From assembly GCA_964502145.1 (NCBI GenBank), contig CAZCVI010000042.1, positions 1-57,377 on the forward strand: DNA of 57,377 bases. Reading direction: 5' to 3'. The translations under genes were made by a program, and so were the position numbers. The stretch comes from CAZCVI01 sp964502145 (lineage in GTDB: Bacteria; Acidobacteriota; Aminicenantia; UBA2199). Within the stretch, counting starts at the first letter, position 1; the number at the start of each line of letters is the position of its first letter. Of this stretch, positions 44,333-52,080 are shown piece by piece. Below the pieces are notes generated by a model that saw nothing but the letters and a program-made list of their open reading frames with translations, had not been told where the DNA came from and searched no databases.

Positions 44333-44524
44333 TAACTGTTCAGCCCAAAGGCAACTGATGAAACAAAGAAAAAGATTTGCCCACGAATTACACGAATTAT
44401 CACGAATATCCACGAAAAAAGATTTTGATTTATCTTTTAATGCGTGTAAATTCGAGAAATTCGTGGGGGTCTTTTTTTAAATCCGCTCTGATTGTAGTCC
44501 CATAGCCTATAACATGAACAGTTA
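44333..44524 (-). repeat. MITE-like hairpin element, family 2
   Basis: The 192-bp block is the reverse complement of 1787-1977 over most of its length, with the same ends (TAACTGTTCAG and ATGAACAGTTA) and CACGAATT phrase arms. It sits just before the 40-bp array. Confidence 0.85.
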
Positions 44525-44614
44525 TGAAAATCTTAGCGATTCATTGTATACTAAAAAAAAGTGGAACCGATTTTTTTCCGTGGGTAATAGAATTCATCTC
44601 TGGGTACTATTTCC

Positions 44615-45054
44615 AACGCATTCATTGAAAAACGAACGTTAGCGTTCAAATCTCAACGCATTCATTGAAGAACGAACGCTAGCGTTCAAATCTCAACGCA
44701 TTCATTGAAGAACGAACGATAGCGTTCAAATCCCAACGCATTCATTGAAAAACGAACGATAGCGTTAAAATCCCAATGAATTCATTAAAAAACGAACGGT
44801 AGCGTTCAAATCTCAACGCATTCATTGAAGAACGAACGATAGCGTTCAAATCTCAACGCATTCATTGAAAAACGAACGCTAGCGTTCAAATCCCAATGAA
44901 TTCATTAAAAAACGAACGGTAGCGTTCAAATCTCAATGAATTCATTGAAAAACGAACGATAGCGTTCAAATCTCAACGCATTCATTGAAGAACGAACGCC
45001 AGTGTTCAAATTCCAATGAATTCATTGAAAAACGAACGCCAGTGTTCAAATTCC
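44615..45054 (+). repeat. Tandem array of 11 exact-length 40-bp units with a palindromic core
   Basis: Units start at 44615, 44655, 44695 and so on every 40 bases to 45015; a partial twelfth follows at 45055. Each reads AAYGMATTCATTGAARAACG followed by AACGNTAGCGTTCAAATCYC. The central GAACGCTAGCGTTC is a perfect palindrome, and variant bases are mostly confined to its middle and to positions 3-5. There are no unique spacers, and the period is not divisible by three, so it is neither CRISPR nor coding. It lies between two family-2-type repeats and the hicBA genes. Confidence 0.95.
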
Positions 45055-45185
45055 AATGAATTCATTGAAAAACCAAACTTAAAGTCTCGATTTAGAAGGA
45101 ATTCATTGAAAATTCAACAAAAAGGGTGGAAAGTCCAATCGAAGATACAAATAGAGAAATAATTTTTCTTCTAAGAAATGCTCTC

Positions 45186-45378
45186 ACCTTTTACCTATGA
45201 ATAAGGGAATCCGTTTTTCCCGTGGCGCAAACATGAATCCGGGCTGGTTCCTGTGCCACAGCAGGGTCGACACTCTGGCATTGGATAGCAATGTAATTTT
45301 CAGTCGCTGGTAGAGCGTCTCGCGGGTAAAATAACCATACCACCACGCCAGCTTGCCCTGTGTTTTTTTAATTTAACC
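45186..45378 (-). pseudogene. Short C-terminal remnant of an unidentified gene
   Basis: On the minus strand a frame without its own start reads TQGKLAWWYGYFTRET, then LLWHRNQPGFMFAPREKRIP, and stops near 45190. Composition and phase are protein-like, and the frame has no ribosome site or N-terminus. It follows hicA closely, and its GC content is higher than the surrounding repeats. I do not recognise the family. Confidence 0.4.
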
Positions 45379-45397
45379 GCCTGCGGCGAAAAGAAAA

Positions 45398-45619
45398 CTA
45401 TACCAATTCGCTGAACTCATTGACACTTAAACCAACTTGCCTAATAATGGACCTCAATGTTCCCCTATCCAAAACATCATGATCCGGGACAATCACCTGA
45501 CCGAAAGGAACATCCCGTCTCAAAACCATATGGCTCCCGGATTGCCTTTTTAAATAATAACCCATTTTGTTTAATGCATGTACGCACTCTTTGCCTGAAA
45601 TAACCGGTAAGCGGCTCAA
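45398..45619 (-). CDS. hicA: HicA-family mRNA interferase toxin
   Basis: The 73-residue protein matches HicA: LPVISGKECVHALNKMGYY, then the catalytic histidine in RQSGSHMVLRR (H30), and a C-terminal RGTLRSIIRQVGLSVNEF. HicA cleaves mRNA on ribosomes through a double-stranded-RNA-binding-like fold. The start is TTG (45617-45619), with no in-frame ATG upstream; it lies two bases after the hicB stop, so translation is probably coupled. The pair is in hicB-hicA order and flanked by the large direct repeats, which suggests that it travelled with, or stabilises, this repeat island. Confidence 0.92.
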   Translation of the reverse strand: MSRLPVISGKECVHALNKMGYYLKRQSGSHMVLRRDVPFGQVIVPDHDVLDRGTLRSIIRQVGLSVNEFSELV

Positions 45620-45621
45620 CG

Positions 45622-45828
45622 TTATACCGCCATTAACAATGTATCAAAATGCTCTTGAGGCACAGTGATACAATCTTCTTCTAATGCTTCAATATATAAG
45701 GTTATGGCTTCTTTTATATTCTTAACCGCCTCTTCCTTTGTTTCTCCTTGACTGATGCAACCAGGCAAACTGGGACACTCGGCAACCCAAAAACCGTCTT
45801 CTCCAGAATATATCACAACCTGTCTCAT
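45622..45828 (-). CDS. hicB: HicB-family antitoxin (short form)
   Basis: The 68-residue protein has the partial RNase H-like HicB fold: VVIYSGEDGFWVAECPSLPGCISQGETKEEAVKNI. It has almost no C-terminal extension, so there is no separate helix-turn-helix or ribbon-helix-helix DNA-binding domain. It neutralises HicA by masking its active site. The start at 45828 follows GGAGG by eight bases and lies downstream of the promoter at 45860-45888, which rules out the longer frame that begins inside the -35 box. Loss of the DNA-binding part means autoregulation may be weak or mediated otherwise. Confidence 0.9.
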   Translation of the reverse strand: MRQVVIYSGEDGFWVAECPSLPGCISQGETKEEAVKNIKEAITLYIEALEEDCITVPQEHFDTLLMAV

Positions 45829-45859
45829 GCGATTACCTCCATATTCTTTTACACCTATT

Positions 45860-45888
45860 ACTATAATTAAATTTTCGAGAAATGTCAA
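45860..45888 (-). promoter_or_regulatory. Promoter of hicBA
   Basis: On the minus strand TTGACA (45883-45888), a 17-base spacer and TATAGT (45860-45865) lie 31 bases before the hicB ATG. This is a near-consensus sigma70-type promoter. Confidence 0.7.
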
Positions 45889-45917
45889 CTGAAGAAAAGA
45901 AAAAAAAGCGGTGTTCC

Positions 45918-46266
45918 CTACCTACCATGAAATTGCTCTTTTAGATTTCATCGGTCTCAGGGCGAGGCATCCCGTTTATACATGATAACCTAAAGTCCTA
46001 TTTTAGTTTATCATGATATTTCAACCTAAGTTTACCTCTTTTTAACCACTCTATCAACATCAATCAGAGAAATATTTTATCTTCCAAGAAATGCGCCCGG
46101 AATTGTATCCAAGGACACGTTTTCGCCGCTTATTAATGCGCCAGGATGGCGCGTCTACAAAAAGCATACGGCTCGGTGCGTGCAAATGGGTAAATATTTA
46201 AACATTTTAACGCACCGAGCGGATGGATTGAATGGCCTTGCTGCATTGTTGTGTAGAGTTGAAAGG
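45918..46266 (+). repeat. Large direct repeat, copy 2 (about 350 bp)
   Basis: This is a direct copy of 43564-43940 with one deletion near the TTATCATGATAA palindromes and scattered substitutions. It includes a REP unit at 46138-46158. It is followed at once by a family 2 MITE-like element. The two copies could recombine and delete the array and hicBA. Confidence 0.85.
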
Positions 46267-46494
46267 CCATAGGTAATAGATGAAAGAAAAAGAAGACCAC
46301 AGATTACGCAGATTTAAATGATTGACACAGATTAAAAGATGGCTATGACAAAAAGAAATAAACCAATCTGTGTAATCATTTAAATCTGCGTAATCTGTGG
46401 TCTTCTTTTAATTCGTGTAAATTCGTGAAATTCGTGGGGGTCTTTTCTTAAATCCGCTCTGATTGTAGTCCCATAGACTATAACCTGAACAGTA
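46262..46494 (-). repeat. MITE-like element, family 2, with a different phrase in its arms
   Basis: The right part (46405-46494) matches the copies at 1787 and 44333, with AATTCGTG phrases and the CTGAACAGTA end. The left part instead forms a long hairpin of the phrase CACAGATTACGCAGATT (46293-46403). It lies directly upstream of the redoxin promoter. Confidence 0.75.
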
Positions 46495-46526
46495 GCAGGA
46501 AAATAAATATCGGATGCTATTTTTTA

Positions 46527-46555
46527 TTGACAATAAATTTTTTTTTCTCTATAAC
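46527..46555 (+). promoter_or_regulatory. Promoter of peptide cassette copy 1
   Basis: TTGACA (46527-46532), a 17-base spacer and TATAAC (46550-46555). The spacer and flanks are nearly identical to the promoter of copy 2 at 49068-49096. Confidence 0.75.
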
Positions 46556-46618
46556 TATTGCAGAACATTTTATTAACAGGTGTGACGTGCGAATCCAGAT
46601 TAATGAGGTGAACGTAGA

Positions 46619-47185
46619 ATGAGTGGTAAGAATATCTCTACAAAGCAGGTGATGGTGGTGACGGTTTTTCTGGTGGCTTGTGCCATGGTGGGCTTTCTTT
46701 TGCTGAAAGCCAAGCGTACAGGAAGTGTTGGCGATGATTTAGCGCCAGCGCAAGCGTTTACAAGGATTATGCTGAAGGGTATTGATAATAAGCCCCTAGA
46801 TCCCCGGGTTTTTTCTCAGGGGGTATATCTGTTCCTGTTCTTTAAGGACGATTGTATCTCTTGCGCCACCAATTTGTTGGTGTGGCGCAATGTGGTGGAT
46901 TTTTATGGAAAGCGTATCCATCCAATAGGCGTTTTACCGGGCGGGAATCTGTCCAGCCTGCAAAGCCAGATAAAAAAGGGACTGAATTTTCCCTTGTATT
47001 TTATCGCAGACGGACATGCGGTGCTCCAACAAGCCGGAATCAATTTTTATGCAGAAAATACCATCATCTTGCAAGATAATACTATTGTCGCGATCTATCC
47101 CGGTTTTTTGAAGGGGGAAGGGTTGAATCGGTTGATGGCTAGTCTTGAAAAATGTATAAACCAGAAGGGGAAAAAATCACAATGA
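46619..47185 (+). CDS. Membrane-anchored thioredoxin-fold protein (redoxin/TlpA-like)
   Basis: The 188-residue protein has one N-terminal transmembrane anchor (about 10-30) and a periplasmic thioredoxin-like domain. It includes YLFLFFKDDCISC with a CxxC pair (C79, C82), a long insertion, then NTIILQDNTIVAIYPGFL in place of the cis-proline strand. This resembles AhpC/TSA-type and TlpA-like proteins that pass electrons or handle disulfides outside the membrane. GAGGTGAACG precedes the ATG, and the stop overlaps the next start (ATGA). The operon ends in a 10-cysteine exported peptide, so a role in forming or correcting its disulfides is the natural inference. Copy 2 of the cassette holds only a stub of this gene. 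Confidence 0.78.
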   Translation: MSGKNISTKQVMVVTVFLVACAMVGFLLLKAKRTGSVGDDLAPAQAFTRIMLKGIDNKPLDPRVFSQGVYLFLFFKDDCISCATNLLVWRNVVDFYGKRIHPIGVLPGGNLSSLQSQIKKGLNFPLYFIADGHAVLQQAGINFYAENTIILQDNTIVAIYPGFLKGEGLNRLMASLEKCINQKGKKSQ

Positions 47186-48372
47186 AAAAAAACCGCGAGA
47201 CATTTTTGGGCACGCTCCTATTGGGGGTGGTGCTGCTGTTGCTTCCGCTTGTCGGGTGGGGGCAGACGATTTTTGAGCTACCAAAGCCCACGCAATTTGA
47301 GGCGGGGGTGCCACGTAACAAGTTGGCAGTGGTCAAGGAGATACCCAATGAATTTGGCGATGAAGAATTCATGGCCACGCCGCTCTATGTTACAGCAAAT
47401 AAAAGCGGCACGATCTATGTTTTTGACTCAATGCAAAGCAAGATTTTTATGTTCAATCAGCGCTTTGAATACCTGGGAAAATTCCTGGAGAGCGGGCGTG
47501 GACCGGCGGAAGCGTTTCCTGGACGGGATACTCTGAAAATGATTTATGCGGGTCAAAACCAAAAATTTTATGTCCAAGATACGTTTAACGATAAAATCAT
47601 TGAATTCTCTGAATCGGGCAAATACCTCCGCGATATGAAGACCAATCGGCTTAAAATAGCACCCATTTTTTTTCTACCCGTGGTAGATAAAGGGAATATG
47701 TGTTATGCCTACTCCTTGACCGGTGGTATTGTTGACCAACTGGATAATAAAATGAAGGTGGTTCATTCCTACCTCAAGGAAGAGCTAAATGAGCGGTATA
47801 TTTATTATCGGCCTGATTTTGAAAAACATTTTGAACAGTCCAATGCCAATTTCAAAAAAAATAACCCGGGACAAAAGAATCGCTGGGAACAGAAAAAAAT
47901 ATGGTTGATTCCCAGTTTTCTCAATGTAAAATATGATCTTACTTCCAGCGGCTTATTACTCATTTATTTAATGAACTCCGCGACTGTCTATCTGTTTGAT
48001 GGCAAGAAATTAGTACGCTCCTTCCCCGTATGGGTAGACAATGTTTTAACGGCGTACAAAGAGGATGTGGATGAATCTCTAAAAATAAGCCAGAAAGTCA
48101 GACCTGGCTATGTGTCTAATTCTTACAATCCAATGTTTAATATATGTGTGGTAGATCAGGATGAACCGTTTTTCTATTTGCAGAATTATCATGGAAATGG
48201 GGAGAGATTCATGGTTTATCAAGTTGACCTGTATGGAAAACTTGTCAAGATCATCTCTTTTCCATTACGTTTAGTTGTGACTCTTCACGCCAAAAAAAAT
48301 GGATTATTTTACTGTCTCGCCGAGACAAAAGAAGAGAAGTCTGTGGTCGTAATGAAGCTGGTGGATCAATGA
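47182..48372 (+). CDS. Secreted six-bladed beta-propeller A, cassette copy 1
   Basis: The 396-residue protein has a signal peptide (about residues 1-28, cleaved near GWGQ). Propeller blades follow, with ESGRGPAEAFPG as the family turn and repeated segments such as NKSGTIYVFDSMQSKIFMF and GQNQKFYVQDTFNDKIIEF. The ATG at 47182 overlaps the redoxin stop; an upstream frame of ten codons lies inside the redoxin gene and has no signal. It is a close paralogue of the protein at 49315 and a distant one of 50605 and 21552. A binding or chaperone-like role for the cassette peptide is inferred from constant linkage only. Confidence 0.85.
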   Translation: MKKNRETFLGTLLLGVVLLLLPLVGWGQTIFELPKPTQFEAGVPRNKLAVVKEIPNEFGDEEFMATPLYVTANKSGTIYVFDSMQSKIFMFNQRFEYLGKFLESGRGPAEAFPGRDTLKMIYAGQNQKFYVQDTFNDKIIEFSESGKYLRDMKTNRLKIAPIFFLPVVDKGNMCYAYSLTGGIVDQLDNKMKVVHSYLKEELNERYIYYRPDFEKHFEQSNANFKKNNPGQKNRWEQKKIWLIPSFLNVKYDLTSSGLLLIYLMNSATVYLFDGKKLVRSFPVWVDNVLTAYKEDVDESLKISQKVRPGYVSNSYNPMFNICVVDQDEPFFYLQNYHGNGERFMVYQVDLYGKLVKIISFPLRLVVTLHAKKNGLFYCLAETKEEKSVVVMKLVDQ

Positions 48373-48375
48373 AAG

Positions 48376-48511
48376 CCCTTATACTATTGCGGCTGGAAAA
48401 AATGGGCCATTGTGTAATGACGATGGTTTTGCTATCGAGATGAACCCTTTTTTTATCTGCCATTTTTTCCAGGTCAAAACCTTTCGATTTTGTACCAAAT
48501 AGATATCAAGG
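48376..48511 (+). pseudogene. Scar of a second beta-propeller gene (propeller B) in copy 1
   Basis: Three short blocks match the intact gene at 50605-51756 in order. 48376-48405 matches about 50811-50840, 48406-48432 matches about 50939-50965, and 48433-48511 matches about 51556-51634. Two large internal deletions and several stops leave no usable frame. The scar sits exactly where propeller B stands in copy 2, between propeller A and the peptide gene. Confidence 0.85.
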
Positions 48512-48536
48512 GTATTGTCAAAAAAAAGGAGGAATA

Positions 48537-48845
48537 ATGAAACAAAAAACGTTTTTTACCATTGCGGCCCTCATTTTTGTAATGATGGCCGTCTATTTCA
48601 CCATTCAAATGCAAGGCAGTGCTCAAAAACAATGCTCGTATGATTTTGGACTGTATTGTATGCAAGAAGTTTTTGAGGAATGTCCTTACGGCATTTTCCA
48701 TGCTTCCATCTATTGGTCCTGTTGTCTTGGTAGTGGTGTCTGTGGTGCAGTGTGGACAGTTTATTGCGAGAGTGATAATTGGACCCCTGTAATTACTACT
48801 TGTTCGTGTGACGGCTATGACCCTTCAGAGTGCGGAAGCTGGTAA
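48537..48845 (+). CDS. Exported 10-cysteine peptide, cassette copy 1
   Basis: This 102-residue protein has a hydrophobic N-terminal signal or anchor (about 5-24). A compact domain of about 70 residues follows, with cysteines at 33, 41, 49, 62, 63, 69, 77, 89, 91 and 99. All ten align without gaps with the copy at 51756, while other positions vary, so the cysteines define the fold. The even number suggests five disulfides or a metal/cluster site. An AAAGGAGG site precedes the ATG. I know no named family with this spacing. In architecture it resembles the short NVEALA-type exported peptides of Bacteroidota, which also sit next to propeller genes, but sequence homology is not claimed. Confidence 0.8.
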   Translation: MKQKTFFTIAALIFVMMAVYFTIQMQGSAQKQCSYDFGLYCMQEVFEECPYGIFHASIYWSCCLGSGVCGAVWTVYCESDNWTPVITTCSCDGYDPSECGSW

Positions 48846-48861
48846 TTCGCCTTGGTAATTA

Positions 48862-48902
48862 AGGAACACCGGGGGAAAATACACATCCCCCGGTGGGTTC
48901 CT
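48862..48902 (+). terminator. Strong hairpin after the peptide gene, copy 1
   Basis: AGGAAC plus CCGGGGG pairs with CCCCCGG plus GTTCCT around a bulge; the loop is about ten bases. No T run follows. The same hairpin follows the copy 2 peptide at 52081-52121. It probably ends or protects the mRNA. Confidence 0.6.
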
Positions 48903-49067
48903 ATAACAAAAAAAGGCAAAGAGGGAAAATCGGGGCGGGAATTGGAAATTCATTGGAAATGGACGGGATAAAATTGTATGGGGAAAGTATTCCGCTCTTT
49001 TTCTTTGTTTCATCTATTGCCTATGGCTGAACAGTTACAGGAAAATAAATATTGGATGTTATTTTCA

Positions 49068-49096
49068 TTGACAATAAATTTTTTTTTCTCTATACT
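49068..49096 (+). promoter_or_regulatory. Promoter of peptide cassette copy 2
   Basis: TTGACA (49068-49073), a 17-base spacer with a T-tract and TATACT (49091-49096). Upstream, 48999-49040 carries an end of the family 2 MITE-like element. Confidence 0.75.
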
Positions 49097-49156
49097 ATGG
49101 CAGAACATTTTATTAAACGGCGTGATGTGAATCCAGATTAATGAGGTGAATGTAGA

Positions 49157-49318
49157 ATGAGTGGTAAGAATATCTCTACAAAGCAGGTGGTGTGGCGCAA
49201 TGTGGTGGATTTTTATGGAAAGCGTATCTATCCTGGTTTTTTGAAGGGGGAAGGGTTGAATCGGTTGATGGCTAGTATTGAAAAATGTATAAACCAGAAG
49301 GAGAAAAAAGCACAATGA
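49157..49318 (+). pseudogene. Redoxin stub in copy 2, with two in-frame internal deletions
   Basis: A 53-codon frame begins exactly like the intact redoxin (MSGKNISTKQV), jumps to VWRNVVDFYGKRI and then to YPGFLKGEGLNRLMAS. It still ends with ATGA overlapping the next gene. Both deletions fall at short direct repeats (a GGTG and an ATC in the intact copy) and keep the frame. The membrane anchor and the CxxC pair are both lost, so it cannot work as a redoxin. It may be kept only to couple translation to propeller A. Confidence 0.85.
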
Positions 49319-50505
49319 AAAAAAACCGCGAGACATTTTTTGGCACGCTCCTATTGGGGGTGGTGCTGCTGTTGCTTCCGCTTGTCGGGTGGGGGCAGAC
49401 GATTTTTGAGCTACCAAAGCCCACGCAATTTGAGGCGGGGGTGCCACGTAACAAGTTGGCAGTGGTCAAGGAGATACCCAATGAATTTGGCGATGATGAA
49501 TTCATGGCCACGCCTTTTTTGGTAACAGCGAACAAAAGCGGCACTATCTATGTCTCTGATTCAATACGAAACAAGGTTTTTATGTTTAATAATCGCTTTG
49601 AATATATCGGAAACTTTCTGGAGAGCGGGCGTGGGCCCAGGGAGGCCTTTCCTGGAAGGAATTCTCTGATAATGATTTATACTGGTCAAAACCAAAAATT
49701 TTATATCCAAGACACGTTTAACGATAAAATCATTGAGTTCTCTGAATCGGGCAAGTACTTGCGAGATATGAAAACCAATCGGCTTAAAATAGCATATAGT
49801 TTTTTTATACCCGTAGTGGATAAAGGGAATGCTTTTTATGCCTACTCTCTGACCGGTGGCATTGTTGACCAACTGGATAATAAAATGAAGGTGGCTCACT
49901 CCTACCTCAAGGAAGAGTTAAATGAACGGTATATTTATTATCGACCTGATTTTGAAAAATATTATGAAGAGTCCAAAGCCAATTTTGAAAAAAAACACCC
50001 GGGGAAAAAGAGTCGGTGGGGACAGAAAAAAAGATGGTTGATTCCCAATTTTCACAATGTAAAATATGATCTTACTTCCAGCGGCTTATTACTCATCTAT
50101 TTAATGAACTCCTCTACCGTCTATCTGTTTGATGGCAAGAAGTTAGTACGCTCCTTCCCCGTGTGGATTGATAATGTTTTAACGGCGTACAAAGAGGATG
50201 TAGATGAAGGTCTGAAAATAAGCCAGAAAGTCAGACCTGGCTATGTGTCTAAGTCTTACAGTCCAATGTTTAAGATATGTGTGGTAGATCAGGATCAACC
50301 CTTTTTCTATTTGCAGAATTATCGTGGAAAAAAGGAGGGATTCAAAATATATCAATTTGATCTGAATGGAAAACTTGTCAAGATCATGTCTTTTCCATCA
50401 CACTTAGTTGTTACTCTTCACGCCAAAAAAAATGGATTATTTTACTGTCTCGCCGAGAAAGATGAAGAGAAGTATGTGGTCGTAATGAAGCCGGTGGATC
50501 AATGA
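49315..50505 (+). CDS. Secreted six-bladed beta-propeller A', cassette copy 2
   Basis: The 396-residue paralogue of the protein at 47182 has the same signal peptide and length and is mostly identical. Differences cluster in a few blades (for example SDSIRNKVFMFNNRFEYIGN and YEESKANFEKKHPGKK). The family turn reads ESGRGPREAFPG. The start overlaps the redoxin stub's stop. High identity in the first 80 residues, down to silent positions, suggests recent duplication or gene conversion. The variable positions may mark the ligand-binding face if each propeller serves its own peptide. Confidence 0.85.
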   Translation: MKKNRETFFGTLLLGVVLLLLPLVGWGQTIFELPKPTQFEAGVPRNKLAVVKEIPNEFGDDEFMATPFLVTANKSGTIYVSDSIRNKVFMFNNRFEYIGNFLESGRGPREAFPGRNSLIMIYTGQNQKFYIQDTFNDKIIEFSESGKYLRDMKTNRLKIAYSFFIPVVDKGNAFYAYSLTGGIVDQLDNKMKVAHSYLKEELNERYIYYRPDFEKYYEESKANFEKKHPGKKSRWGQKKRWLIPNFHNVKYDLTSSGLLLIYLMNSSTVYLFDGKKLVRSFPVWIDNVLTAYKEDVDEGLKISQKVRPGYVSKSYSPMFKICVVDQDQPFFYLQNYRGKKEGFKIYQFDLNGKLVKIMSFPSHLVVTLHAKKNGLFYCLAEKDEEKYVVVMKPVDQ

Positions 50506-50604
50506 ACGCCCCGTGCAAAAATAATAATAAAAAAAAGGGATTGTATTCCCAAAGGGCACAGGTAAGCCCGTCACAACATTCATGGATAAACAGGAGAAAT
50601 TAAA

Positions 50605-51756
50605 ATGACACAATATGGCAATGGATTTTTGCTGAGGAAAGCCTTTCTATGCGGGCTAATCATGCTGCTATTTTCTATCAGTGGCTGGGCACAGGAATTA
50701 TTGGAGATGCCAACCCCCACCCATTTCGTGGCAAAGGTTCCCCACTCCAAATTGGTTTTGGTAAAAGAGGTGCTTCCCAGCTTTGACAAGAATTTGTTTA
50801 TGGCTGCGCCCTATACTATCGCGGCTGGGAAAAATGGGAAATTTTATGTGTACGACAACAGGCTGATTAAGATATTTATTTTTAATAATCAGGGCGAGTG
50901 CGTGGGAAAGATTTTGGAGTGGGGCAAAAAGCCAGGGCAATTGCGTACTGACGATGGTTTTACTGTTGATATGAACATTGGCCCAGATGATTCGATTTAT
51001 GTCCACGAGGGAAAAACCAATAAACTCCTTCAGTTTTCACCGGATGGACAATTTATCAAGGAAAGAATATTGAGCCGAGAAAACCCCTATAAAAATCCCT
51101 TTAAATTGGTGGTGGATAAAAGCGGTAATTTTTATTCCTACGGGCTAGGGCAGGGAATTATTGATCAATTGGATGAAAATATGAACCTCCTTCATACCTT
51201 TCTGGACCGGAACTTAAATGATTGTTATATCATTTATAAACCGAACTATGATTTATTTTTGTCCAAAAGTTATTATAAAGAATTCTATGAGTCAAAAGAG
51301 TGGCTGAGGGCTAAGATGGGCAATACTTCCTTTGATATCACCACCAATGGATTGCTGTTCGTCTACCTGCATAATCCCTCCACGGTTTATTTATTCAATG
51401 GGAAACAGTTGGTTCAGCAATTTGATGTGCGTATTGACGATGTCTTATCCCAATTCAAGGACCGTGTTGAAAAGGATATTATTCATCAGAAAAAGGTAGC
51501 CTCAAAAGCTATAAGGGTTACAGAGATGGTTATGTTTGGCTCGTGTTTTGTGGATCAAGATGAACCCTATTTTTATCTGCAATTTTTTCCAAGCCAAAAC
51601 CATTCGATTTTGTATCAAATAGATCTCAAGGGAAAGTTAATTCGGATACTAACTTATGGAAAAGGTCGTATTTTTTTTAAAGCCAAAAGAAACGGCCTGT
51701 TCTTCGGGTTAGCTTCCGAAAATAAACACCCCATAATAATGAATAGGGAGGAATAA
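50605..51756 (+). CDS. Secreted six-bladed beta-propeller B
   Basis: The 383-residue protein has a signal peptide (about 1-30, ending SGWAQ). It shares the family opening ELLEMPTPTHFVAKVPHSKLVLVKEV with propeller A, then diverges; the turn reads EWGKKPGQLR. Blade segments include KNGKFYVYDNRLIKIFIFNNQG and KTNKLLQFSPDGQFI. AGGAG stands before the ATG, and the stop overlaps the peptide start (TAATG). It is the only intact B-type propeller; copy 1 keeps a scar. Direct translational coupling to the peptide gene makes it the most likely physical partner of the copy 2 peptide. Confidence 0.85.
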   Translation: MTQYGNGFLLRKAFLCGLIMLLFSISGWAQELLEMPTPTHFVAKVPHSKLVLVKEVLPSFDKNLFMAAPYTIAAGKNGKFYVYDNRLIKIFIFNNQGECVGKILEWGKKPGQLRTDDGFTVDMNIGPDDSIYVHEGKTNKLLQFSPDGQFIKERILSRENPYKNPFKLVVDKSGNFYSYGLGQGIIDQLDENMNLLHTFLDRNLNDCYIIYKPNYDLFLSKSYYKEFYESKEWLRAKMGNTSFDITTNGLLFVYLHNPSTVYLFNGKQLVQQFDVRIDDVLSQFKDRVEKDIIHQKKVASKAIRVTEMVMFGSCFVDQDEPYFYLQFFPSQNHSILYQIDLKGKLIRILTYGKGRIFFKAKRNGLFFGLASENKHPIIMNREE

Positions 51757-52061
51757 TGAAACAAAAGACGTTTTTTACCATTGCGGCCATCATTTTTATA
51801 ATAATGGCCGTCTATTTTACCACTCAAATGTCAGGCAGTTCACAAAGACAATGTTCGTTTGATTTTTATCTGTACTGTTTGGGCGATGCTTTTGAAGATT
51901 GCCCTAATGGCGTTAGTCAAGCTTCCATCTATTGGTCCTGTTGTGTTGGTGATGGTAACTGTGGTGCGGTATGGACCATTACTTGTGAGGATGAGGAGTA
52001 CAACCCTGTGTATACAGCCTGTTCGTGTGATGGCGAAGACCCTGCTGAGTGCGGGTATTAG
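51756..52061 (+). CDS. Exported 10-cysteine peptide, cassette copy 2
   Basis: The 101-residue paralogue of 48537 has the same N-terminal hydrophobic segment (MKQKTFFTIAAIIFIIMAVY) and the same ten cysteine positions (33, 41, 49, 62, 63, 69, 77, 89, 91, 99). The intervening residues are roughly two-thirds identical and acidic. The segment ASIYWSCC and CGAVWT is strictly kept. GGGAGG precedes the ATG, which overlaps the stop of propeller B. If the hydrophobic segment is not cleaved, the domain would be displayed at the outer face of the inner membrane. Function unknown; structural disulfide peptide, bacteriocin-like peptide and metal-binding domain are all possible. Confidence 0.8.
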   Translation: MKQKTFFTIAAIIFIIMAVYFTTQMSGSSQRQCSFDFYLYCLGDAFEDCPNGVSQASIYWSCCVGDGNCGAVWTITCEDEEYNPVYTACSCDGEDPAECGY

Positions 52062-52080
52062 TAATTCGCCTCGGTAATTA

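Noticed and set aside
44064..44480. 138-codon plus-strand frame
   Set aside because: It runs through the MITE-like element and is not protein-like in its second half.
44615..45054. CRISPR array
   Set aside because: Units are contiguous 40-mers with no unique spacers and no cas genes nearby.
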